A stretch of DNA of 64,000 nt, taken from assembly GCF_033807715.1 (NCBI RefSeq), contig NC_084599.1, positions 744,001 to 808,000 on the forward strand, in the 5' to 3' direction. The position numbers and the translations under genes are program-made. The notes under the pieces were generated by a model. The model was not told the origin of the DNA. It did not search any database and was given only the letters and a program-made list of their open reading frames with translations. Below are positions 55,565-64,000 of this stretch, piece after piece. Each line of letters starts with the position of its first letter. Position 1 is the stretch's first letter. Source of the DNA: Cololabis saira (Eukaryota; Chordata; Actinopteri; Beloniformes; Belonidae).

Positions 55565-56235
55565 TTTTTTTTTGGGGGGGGGGGTGACGACCTCCACTGC
55601 CAATCCAGGAAGCAGGAACACACGGAAACACACGTCAAGCACTGGAAATCTGCAACAAAAAAAGCCCCCAGACGGAGGGGGAAACGGTCCAACATCCTCC
55701 CATTCATACTGACAACATAAGACATAGACACCTGGGAATGGTGCCACCCCGCCGCCGCGCCCGCCCGTGCACCCCCCGGTCAGGGGAGGCCCGATCCCCG
55801 GACCCGGCCCCACCCCCCACCGAGGCCACCCCGGCGGACACCCCAAGGGTCACGGAGTCCCCACATCCGCAGGGGCACTTGGCCCCCGCCCAGCGACGGA
55901 GGACCAAGGCAGCAATGCCCCCCAGCGCAGACAGCCACCCCCCACCCAGGCAGGGCCGGGCCCTCCGAGTGGGACCCCCACGTCCACGGCCCAGCCCCCC
56001 CCCCGGGAGACCCGGAGAGGCCCAAGCCACAGCCCCCCGCCCGAGCCCCCCCAGCCACCCCCCCCACCGCCATAAGGCAACCCCCCCCATAGGCCCCCAA
56101 GGCCCCCACCGGCCAGGGACAGGGCCCCGCGGCACCCCCCACCGCCCCCCAGGGGCCACCGGATGCCCGGGCCCCAGACCCCCCAAGCCGACCCCCAACC
56201 CCAAGGGCTACGAGATCACCACCCCCCCACCCCCA
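55565..56235 (-). other. LINE-3 3' UTR, strongly G-rich on the RNA strand
   Basis: Starting right after the ORF2 stop, the sense strand shows many G-runs of four to seven (GTGGGGGTGGGGGGGTGG at its start). They extend for about 500 bases, then another G-run (plus-strand G at 55573-55583 is the C-run of the sense strand). Long frames on both strands here (for example 55738-56334) come from the skewed composition and are not genes. Confidence 0.75.
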
Positions 56236-59200
56236 CTAGGTAACGAAGCCAATAATCGGGGACCACAGAGAGTGCAATTCAGCCGAATGTTGTTCAGTGG
56301 AGGCAGACATTATCTCACTACTAATATGATCTGATAAAAGATTCCTAAAATGGTTGATACATAAACTGGATTTTTGTTTCCAATTTACTAGAATGGTTTT
56401 CTTTGCGATACATAAGGCAGTGAGAACCCGGTGTGTCCAATTAAGTTCTATTTGAGTGTCTCCCAGGTGACCTAATATACATACCGTGGGGCACACTGGG
56501 ATTCTGTGGTTGAACCATGTGGTTAAATCCTCACAAAACTCCTTCCAGAACCTCTGTACCGGTGTACAGAACCATAAAGCATGCATATAATTATCTGGGG
56601 TGTTCTCTGTGCACTGTGAACAGATATTAGAGGTGACAAAGCCCATCTGGAACATCCTTTGTCCAGTATAATGTATTCTATGAAGAACTTTGTACTGTAT
56701 AAGTTGTAAGTTTGGGTTTTTAGTCATAGTAAACGTATTTAAGCATAAGCATATTGAATCGTCCAGTTTAGACACTAACCTGTAGAGTTTTGATAACAAC
56801 TTTAAAGTGCTTAGATTCAATAAATCTATTATCTTAGCGGGAAGTTGTAAATCTAATTGGCTAATTTTGTATGTTTTATTTATTATGGCCTTAAGTTGTT
56901 GATACTAAAAATGTATTCCTGCTAACTCCGTATTGAACAATAAGTGTATTGAAAGGTACAAACTGTCCTCCTACAATTACGTGCTGTAAATACCGTATTC
57001 CTTGATCTCTCCATTGAACGAAATTAACCATCTTTTTATAATTTTTCACGATGTCTGGGTTGTTCCATATGGGTGTACGGTCACATGGAAAAAGTGAAAT
57101 TTTAGCTACTTTAAGAAATTCCCACCAAGCTGATAAAGTTGTGCTAATATTAATGCTTTTGAAACATTGATGATGTTTGATACTTTGACTAATGAATGGT
57201 AACTCTGAGATTTCTAGTTCATTACAAAACACTTGCTCTGAGTCCAGCCATTGACTATCTAAAGGATGATCTTTTGACCATTTTACAATATACTGTAATT
57301 TATTGGCTATGAAGTAATACTGAAAATTAGGTAACTCTAAACCTCCATATTCTTTGGATTTTTGCAATGTCTTTAAACTAATACACGGAGTTTTATTTTT
57401 CCACAGAAATTTTGAAACATATGAGTCCAACGATTTAAACCAGGAAAGAGGGGGTTTGCATGGTATCATTGAGAAAAAATAATTTACTTTTGGTAAAACC
57501 ATCATTTTAATGGTGGCTATTCTACCCATGAGCGAAATGGGGAGAGAGCTCCATCTGGAAAGATCATCTTCTATTTTCTTTATAAGCTGAACATGATTTA
57601 ATTTTATTAACTCTGACAGCCTAGGGGAGATGTTTATGCCTAAATATCTAATGTTCCCTGATTGTAATTGAGTATTGGTTATATTCCTAAAATTGCAGTT
57701 AACACAACACAACAGTGGATTTAGACCAATTAATAGAATAATCAGACAGAGATGAAAATCCCTCTATAAGTGCAATTGTCTGTGATAGTGAAGATCGTGA
57801 GTTCTGGAGGAAGAGGAGTACGTCATCCGCATAAAGACTTATTTTGTGCTCTAATATTTTGCATTGTATACCTTTAATATTTTGATTTTGTTCAATAAAT
57901 ATTGCAAATAATGAGGGAGAGAGAGGGCAACCCTGTCTAGTGCCTCTTTGCAAGGTAAAACTTGTAGAGATTTGATCATTTGTCCTTACACGTGCCTTGG
58001 GAGAGCTGTATAATATTTTTATCCAGTCAATGAAAGATTCGCCAAATCCAAATTTATGCAAAGTTGCCAATAGAAACTTCCATTTACCTTATCAAATGCT
58101 TTTTCCGCGTCTAAGGATATAATAGTAGTCTCCTGTTTATTGATACTCGAATAGTCTATAATATTTAATAATCTGCGAATATTAGTAGAGGAATGTCTAC
58201 CTTTAATGAAGCCTGTTTGATCCGGATGTATAATAGAAGGGGTGACTCTTTTCAGACGTTCAGTAAGGGCCTTGCTAATTATTATAAGGTCTACATTTAT
58301 CAATGAAATTGGGCGGTAGCTCGATGGGAGCAAGGGATCTTTGTCCGGTTTTAATAAAAGACTAATATTAGCAGAGTTCATATTTAAGGGTACCGGTAAG
58401 CTTTTATTCTCCCTAGCATTTAGAATCATTTTATAAAATGTTGGTGCTAATATGCTCCAGAATTCCTTATAAAATTCAGCTGGGAAACCATCTGGGCCCG
58501 GAGCTTTATTATTGGGCATATGTTGAAGAGCTTCATGGAGTTCTCCTATTGAGAGCGTTGAGTCTAAATTCGTAACCTGTTCCTGATGTAACTTCGGCAG
58601 ATTAATGTCTCCAAGAAACTCATTAATGGATTGATCAGATGGTTCAATTTGTGATGAGTATAATTTATAGTAAAAGTCTCTAAAGACTGAATTTATTAAA
58701 CAGGGATCATGTGTAACTTCCCCTGACTGGTCCTTAATGGATGTTATGGTTGTTTTTTCTTTGTTTATTTTTAATTGATTGGCTAAGTATTTTCCCGATC
58801 TGTTAGCATGTGCAAAGTTTTCCAGGCGAAGCCTTTGTACTAGAAACTGTGTTTTTGCGTCAATTATTTTATTTAATTCTATTTTAGTTTTCCTTATTCT
58901 GTTAAGGATACGTTCGTCTGCAGAGGTCTGGAAGGCCTCCTCTAGCGTCTTTATTTCACATTCTAATTCTTTCGTTTTTAAGTTGTCTTTTTTTTTCTTA
59001 TTTGAGGAAAAGGAAATTATTTTGCCTCGCATTGCTGCTTTTCCTGCTTCCCATAGAACGCTCGCTGATATTTCCGGCTGGTCGTTATTTTGTAAAAATA
59101 TATCCCATTCTTTCTTAAAAAAACTAGTAAAGTCGGGGTCTTTGAGCAATGATGTATTAAATCTCCAAATTTTGGAGGATGATACGCTCCCCCTCTTCCC

Positions 59201-60010
59201 CAGAGTGAAAGAAACAGGTGCGTGATCGCTAATAATGATTGGGTGAATTTGTGATTCTGAGATATCTCTCATCAGAGAGCTACTGACTAAAAAATAATCT
59301 AACCTAGAGTATGAGTGATGAACGGCTGAGAAAAAAGTGTAGTTCCTAAGGGTTGGGTGTAAAGAGCGCCATGTATCGCAAAGACCCAGATCATTCATGT
59401 ATTGCTTAACAATACTTGCTGACTGCCAACTCCTGTGTCCGCCTGCATTACTGAGCCTGTCCACTCCAGGGTCCAGAACCATGTTGAGGTCTCCTCTGAT
59501 GATGACTGTGTTGTCTAGGTGAGCAGAAAGTGAGGTGAAAAAAGAGTGAAAAAACGAGGAGTCATCAACATTTGGACCATACACATTAGAAATACATAAA
59601 TTCAAGCTTTGAATTTGCAAGACTAAAATTAAATATCTACCCTCTGAGTCAATGTGTGTGTCCTTTACAGTGAAATTTACTCTTTTATTAATGAGAAATG
59701 CTACCCCTCTTTGTCTGGAGTTGTAACAGACGGAGAAAACATGCGGAAATTTTGCCGTGGCCAATGCATCTGCTGAAGCTTTAACTAAGTGAGTTTCTTG
59801 CAGTAGGACAATGTCTGCTTGCAGAGTTTGTATCTGGTTAAGAAGTTTTAATCTCTTTAAAGTGTTCCCAGCTCCGTTTACATTCCAGGTGACCAACTTT
59901 AATTTACTTGTACATTGTTGTAAGTGGTAATGTTGCATGAGAAGCTGTTGTATGTGTGTGTGCCATGTTATTCTAAATGTGTGAAATGTGTGTTTGTACC
60001 AATTTACCAA
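56236..60010 (-). pseudogene. LINE-3 ORF2 (endonuclease and reverse transcriptase), frameshifted
   Basis: Endonuclease: LVTWNVNGAGNTLKRLK, LLQETHLV, IIRGDLNMVLDP, YSRLDYFLV, ISDHAPVSF (about 59890-59190). RT: NNKAPGPDGFPAEFYKEF (about 58500), LLLKPDKDPLLPSSYRPISL, TGFIKGRH, SLDAEKAFDKV; a one-base loss at about 58080, then LATLHKFGFGESF, QRGTRQGCPLSPSLFAIFIE and LYADDVLLF with both catalytic Asp. Between FAIFIE and QNQNIKG about seven residues usual for the family are missing. Further frameshifts are at about 57705 and 56900. The C-terminal knuckle is CSQCTENTPDNYMHALWFC. All key residues survive, so the copy is not very old but cannot give one protein. Confidence 0.88.
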
Positions 60011-60325
60011 ACCGAGAAAGAAAGTGCAGCAGAGTGGGACATAGAGGGATAAAAGAAAAAAAAGGGGAAAGGGAGTGAGGTGGGGGGGAGGGAGATAATT
60101 CTAAACATAATAGAAAAAAAATAGAGAAAATAATTAAAAAAATAAAAAAAGAGAGAAAAAGGCAATCACCAGTGTGAGCCTATAACTTACCGAGACTAGC
60201 AGAGCAAGAATTATTAATACATTAATATATACCGAGAATGTTTTATGAAACTATATCTAACCTAATCACCAGTTAGTGAGAAAGAAAGAGAGGAAAAGAA
60301 AGTAAATTTTGTACTCATCCTTTTC

Positions 60326-61264
60326 AGAAGAGCCAGGGCGTGATGTTGGAGTCGCGGTATAATTGTCCGTTCACGTATAGCTTGTCCACGGTGATGACAG
60401 CACGAGATCCCTCCGTCATGAACCTCCTCCGGACCGGGAAGAGGACTCGGCGACGGTCCAGGATCTCCCGGGGGAACTGGTCGTTCACTGAGAACGGCAA
60501 TCCGCGTAGCTGTGGCCCCCGTCTTCTCACAAGCTCTTTGTGTTTATAGTGTTCGAATTTAGCAACAATGGGCCTGGGTCTCTGGGCTTCGGATCTTCTT
60601 CCTCCTAGGCGATGGACGCGGTGAAATGCGATGGAGTTCGCCAGGTCTTCTGGAAGCTTCAGGTGGTTCCGGATGAACTCCTGGACGGATTGTTCAGGAT
60701 CTTCATCAGGTTTCTCCGGGATCCCTGAGAACACCAAGTTGTCCCTCATGGACCGCGATTGAAGGTCTAAAACGGCCTCCTTTAAAGATTTATTCTCATT
60801 CTGGAGCCGGCTAAAATCCTCTGACATAGATTTCACCGACTCCTTCAGACTGGTGTTTTCAGCCATCAATTTTTCCACCTGCTGGTTACCATATTCCACC
60901 GCTTCTCTTAATGACTGGAATTCCTTGTGCAGGACTTCCACCAGGGATAAACGGGCGTCATGGGAGGCCAAACGGGTGTCGATAGACCTCAGAATGTCCT
61001 CATGGTATTTCCTGGAGGAGAGATTGCTCCAGGGGAATCCTCAGGTCGTGACCGCTTCGGCGTGGAAGCAGCAGTGCCCCCAGACTTCTTCACCATGACT
61101 AATCTCTCAAAATACTCGTCTATGGATGCGTCTAAAGATTCGCTTTGCTCCAGGTTGGGTTCGTAACTATATAATCTGCCTATAAACTACCCTTTCGTTA
61201 TTTTAATCTGAGTATATAATCGTTTTTAAAGCATTTATTGAGAACGAAAGTATTACCTCGCCAT
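60326..61264 (-). pseudogene. LINE-3 ORF1 (L1-type RNA-binding protein), possible intron near its start
   Basis: The main frame, 60326-60971, has a heptad-type coiled coil (LVEVLHKEFQSLREAVEY, NTSLKESVKSMSEDFSRLQN). The RRM follows with MRDNLVFSGIPEKPDED and RPRPIVAKFEHYKHKELVRR, then a CTD with VNDQFPREILDRRRVLFPV, and a stop at 60326. Upstream, two frameshifts (about 61075 and 61010) separate it from MVKKSG and TAASTPKRSRPEDSP. The frame continues upstream of MVKKSG as YEPNLEQSESLDASIDEYF. This joins to ATGGCGAG across a GT...AG interval at 61256-61167. Role: RNA binding and trimer formation in the L1 particle. Confidence 0.72.
61167..61256 (-). other. Possible 90-bp intron in LINE-3 ORF1
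   Basis: Donor GCGAG|GTAATA at 61256 and acceptor TTATATAG|TTACGAA at 61167 (minus strand). The interior is AT-rich and has stops in the ATG frame (ATG GCG AGG TAA). Splicing gives MASYEPNLEQSESLDAS in frame with the ORF1 N-terminus. Without splicing, ORF1 would have to start at the internal MVKKSG. Confidence 0.45.
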
Positions 61265-61357
61265 GTTGGATTCTGCTGCCTCGTAGCTTCTCGCGATACT
61301 ACAACATCTCGTGGTGCGTTCGCTGCTGCTGGGAAACCTCCTCGCTGCTCGGGAAAC
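61257..61357 (-). promoter_or_regulatory. LINE-3 5' UTR / internal promoter
   Basis: The sense strand contains TATCGCGAGA (one base from the TCTCGCGAGA core-promoter palindrome) near 61290-61300. It also has CCAACATGGCGAG at the start codon, which resembles a YY1 site (AANATGGCG). Both motif types occur in TATA-less promoters, and YY1 sites set the start of mammalian L1. Function here is inferred. Confidence 0.4.
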
Positions 61358-61370
61358 CTTTAGCATTGTT

Positions 61371-61995
61371 AATCAGTTACTGCTAATTGCATATCTGACT
61401 TAGGCAGATATGCATTAGTCAAGATGTGTTGACATGATTTGCAATGAATAACATTGTATTACCCACAAAGATAAATTGTTTTAAAAAGTGGAAAAATAAG
61501 TGGTCCAGTCTCAAATGGAAGTGTAGAACAGAGAGAGGGTGTGGTTGAACGCTCCAGGGACCACCCTAGAATACGTTCTAGCAGCATTTCTCAGTGAAAC
61601 CTAATCCTGTGTCTCAGATATTCCCTCTTTATCCTTTTCAGAGTTCCAGCTCTGTTCATTTATTTGCCATGAATCCATTATAATGATCGAGAGTGGAAAT
61701 GGACCTCCTCTTTTCAACTCGCTGCGTTTGTCTTTTCCACATGTTCAGCATCTACCCTTAAACTCGTCTGAATAAGGGTCTTTATCCAGACAGGCTGTTG
61801 TGTGTGTATATCAGAGGTGAATAAACCTGGTGCCATAAAGTAAAAATCCAGTCCACCAGTTGTTCCAACCAATCACTAAACCAGCTCCTCTGCAGGGAGA
61901 TGGTAGGTCGTTAGTGAAAACTGTTCTAAATGTACAGGCTGATTAGAAACATGGCAGGGTTTTTGCTTCATGGCACATGGATTATACATCTCTGG
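61371..61995. other. No gene recognised
   Basis: Unassigned AT-rich DNA between LINE-3 and the hAT element. Confidence 0.45.
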
Positions 61996-62849
61996 CAGGG
62001 GCGCCGCTAGGGATTTTGGGCCCCATGAAAATAATCTTTACTGGGCCCCCCAACACAGTGGCGAAATTTGTTGATGCTATTTTACATACAATGCATTTTA
62101 TTGGTATTTTTGACTATCATTACCATATTTGTGAAAGAAGAGCAACATGACAGTAGGGGGAAGAACTGAGCACTCTGAATACAATGGAATTCATTTTGAT
62201 TCATTTATTTGCTGCAACACTGATTTTTAAATTGGAAATAAACTCTTCCATGAAAAAATAGAAATTATAATCAGTGGAGAGAAAATCTGGAAATGTAAAA
62301 ATCTCAGCAAAAACAAAACACCATCAAAATACAAAATGGTCATATATGATTTCTCATCGTTTATGTAGAACTTAATATATGAAAGAATGGCAAATATATA
62401 ACGTTGCCGACTGAGTCAAGTTTCCTTTTGCAACCTTTCAATCACTGGTCCTTGCTCAACTTTTCTCACCAAAAGTCCAATGCCGAGCCTTCTCACGTGC
62501 AAAATCACTTATCAGGTCTCACCAATATGTAAACTTCTCTGATTGGACTGAGAGCGGTCACCCCAGTCTGTTGCACACACCACAGATTTTCCCCTCTGTT
62601 TTTACTGCACGTCTTCTATTTAATTTTTTAAAAGGGTTTATGCTTTTTAAACCATTAAAATTGTTCAAAATTACTTTTTTCATTAATTTTAATTATTTCC
62701 CATAACAGATTCACCTTTGTATTGTTTTGAGACTATAGTAAAAATGTATCACAATTATTATTATTTCAACACACACAGCTGCTCACCTCCTTCCTCATGT
62801 GGGGGGACTGGGGCTGGTTCAGGGGCAGGGGGAGTTGGGGGCTGACAGA

Positions 62850-62873
62850 CCGCTGCTGCTGCTGCTGCTGCTG
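62850..62873. repeat. CTG trinucleotide run
   Basis: About eight GCT/CTG units inside the hAT element. Confidence 0.9.
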
Positions 62874-63276
62874 CACTTGACTCTGTTCAGAATGAGGCAT
62901 CATTTTGACAGGGGGGAGATCAACTATTATTGAATGAGAACAGCTTGATAAATGTTTGACTGGATTTATTATTTCACTAATATAGCAGTAAATGAGAAAA
63001 GTGAGCTAGCTTATAGACCACAGACAGGGACAAAGTTAATATTCCGTAACTTTCCACCACAACTAACAAACCCACCTTTTTTTCGGAAATACCGGGTGAA
63101 ATACTGTCGACCCTTCAACTCTCTCTCCTCTCTTAATTTATTTTGTTTTCTTTTTTGGCTGCCTGATTGTTGAGGAATGATGCCTCTCCTCCTCCTGCAG
63201 CTGTGACGCTTTGACAAACCGCACGTGCGCTACCTGCAGCTAATCCAGTCGGACTGAACCATTTTACGTAAATAGA

Positions 63277-63295
63277 GGGGGGGGGGGGGGGGGGG
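63277..63295. repeat. Poly-G tract
   Basis: Nineteen consecutive G, followed by further short G-runs to 63307. Confidence 0.9.
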
Positions 63296-63520
63296 CTGGG
63301 GGGGCTGCAGGCGTTGATGTTTCCAAAACAAATAAAGTTATTGTTACCAGGGCATTGAAAATAAAACATTTGTGATTATATGTTATTTAATAACTTAGTG
63401 TCATTATTTTTCTTTATTATAATTTTGATCATCATTAGGGGCCTCTCTGGGCCCCCCTCAATCATGGGCCCCTATAATCCGTATCCTTTACCCCCCCTTT
63501 TCGGCGCCCCAGATCTCTGG

Positions 63521-64000
63521 TGTATATACACATATATATATTTATACCACGGTCTGTGTGAATACTCCATTCTTATTGGCTGGCAGGTTTACTTTAAAAG
63601 TGATAACCTACACCTAGAAAACAAGTTGGGTCAAATTGCCTGATATCTTTAATATCATTGCGCTGGATCAACTGCCAGGTGGTAACCGCGGCAACAGAGA
63701 TTCAGAGAAGAAGATCCGGCTACCGCAGGACGGAGACATGAGTGATTTTGTAATTTCCTTTTATTTATTTGAGAAATTTAACAATTTCAATGACTGGGAT
63801 GCAGAAGAGGAGAGAAAAGAAACTAGCCGAGCGGAGCTGAGCGGACTAGAATATCTCCTGAAAAACGTATCTCTGGTCCGTCCTAGTTACTGGAGAATCA
63901 ACACTGTGTCCATTAAGGACCTTATGGGACGGTAGTGATTGTTCCAGGTATTAGTCAGACCCTTAGGTGTTACCAAGGAAACTGAGTTATGGCTTGTTAA
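63521..64000 (+). other. Unassigned end region with a 99-codon open frame
   Basis: The frame 63636-63935 includes MSDFVISFYLFEKFNNFNDW and LSGLEYLLKNVSLVRPSYW and is less repetitive than chance frames nearby. A start at ATG 63738 would give 65 codons. ATTGGCTGGCAGG at 63576 contains an ATTGG box. I do not recognise the family; it could be a first exon or a piece of a DNA transposon. TAG ends it at 63933-63935. Confidence 0.3.

Larger units (their letters stand above)
55377..61357 (-). mobile_element. LINE-3: full-length L1/Tx1-like LINE
   Basis: Flanked by the 13-bp duplication CTTTAGCATTGTT (55364-55376 and 61358-61370). On the minus strand: 5' UTR (61265-61357), ORF1 (60326-61264, possibly with a 90-bp intron), spacer, ORF2 (56236-60010, frameshifted), a 3' UTR of about 850 bp whose first 650 bases are G-rich, and an A-rich tail at 55377-55400. 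About 6.0 kb, a normal full length. An inner A-run (T-run at 55550-55571) lies within the 3' UTR. ORF2 differs clearly from LINE-1 and LINE-2, so it is another family. Confidence 0.92.
61996..63512. mobile_element. hAT element, non-autonomous, 8-bp target duplication
   Basis: The termini are CAGGGGCGCCG and, inverted, CTGGGGCGCCG, flanked by ATCTCTGG at 61988-61995 and 63513-63520. Subterminal GATTTTGGGCCCC (left) and GGGCCCCTATAATCC (right) are partly mirrored. It is 1,517 bp long and no transposase frame is visible. It contains a CTG run at 62850-62873 and a G-run at 63277-63295. A common fish hAT family by its ends. Confidence 0.9.

Noticed and set aside
55738..56334. Proline-rich 198-codon protein and overlapping glycine-rich frames on the other strand
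   Set aside because: They lie in the G-rich 3' UTR of LINE-3 and reflect skewed composition on both strands.

Overview
The window is vertebrate nuclear DNA, almost certainly from a teleost fish. It is AT-rich, has introns with GT-AG borders, long AT, GT and GATA microsatellites, and the usual fish mix of transposable elements: L1/Tx1-like and jockey-superfamily LINEs, hAT elements, a DIRS/Ngaro-type tyrosine-recombinase retroelement, a tRNA-derived SINE and the abundant hairpin-ended repeat that begins near GCTGCAAGCAGC. Nothing prokaryotic is present. The only host-gene remnant I recognise is a four-exon P2X7-cytoplasmic-domain-like gene at 30.8-32.2 kb, with an in-frame stop inside its last conserved block.

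Layout. 0.3-3.1 kb: two head-to-tail copies of the hairpin-ended repeat. 7.5-12.7 kb: a decayed Ngaro-like element with split direct repeats (A1, body, B1, A2, B2). 13.5-19.1 kb: more hairpin-repeat copies, including a complete one at 17.57-19.06 kb, plus an L2-type LINE 3' region that holds a 341-bp TG...CA insert with a 5-bp target duplication. 21.2-25.0 kb: a dead jockey-superfamily LINE split by a hAT element (8-bp target duplication), which itself carries a MITE. 28.2-29.9 kb: a 5'-truncated LINE with a long open reverse-transcriptase frame. 30.7-32.2 kb: the P2X7-like pseudogene. 32.3-39.4 and 49.9-52.0 kb: a higher-order satellite of about 220-bp units in inverted arms. Inside it, at 39.4-49.9 kb, lies LINE-1, which contains a tRNA-SINE and a second, oppositely oriented, essentially full-length L1-like element (LINE-2). 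52.0-54.6 kb: a hAT-like candidate, small MITEs and a LINE tail. 55.4-61.4 kb: a full-length L1/Tx1-like element (LINE-3, minus strand, 13-bp target duplication) with a G-rich 3' UTR and a possible 90-bp intron at the start of ORF1. 62.0-63.5 kb: a hAT element with a perfect 8-bp target duplication.

The region acts as a transposon and satellite nest rather than a gene cluster. Nesting order can be read from target duplications: satellite, then LINE-1, then SINE and LINE-2; old LINE, then hAT with its internal MITE. All retroelement ORFs carry at least one disabling change, so none looks autonomous as written. Open frames inside the simple repeats and satellites are treated as chance.
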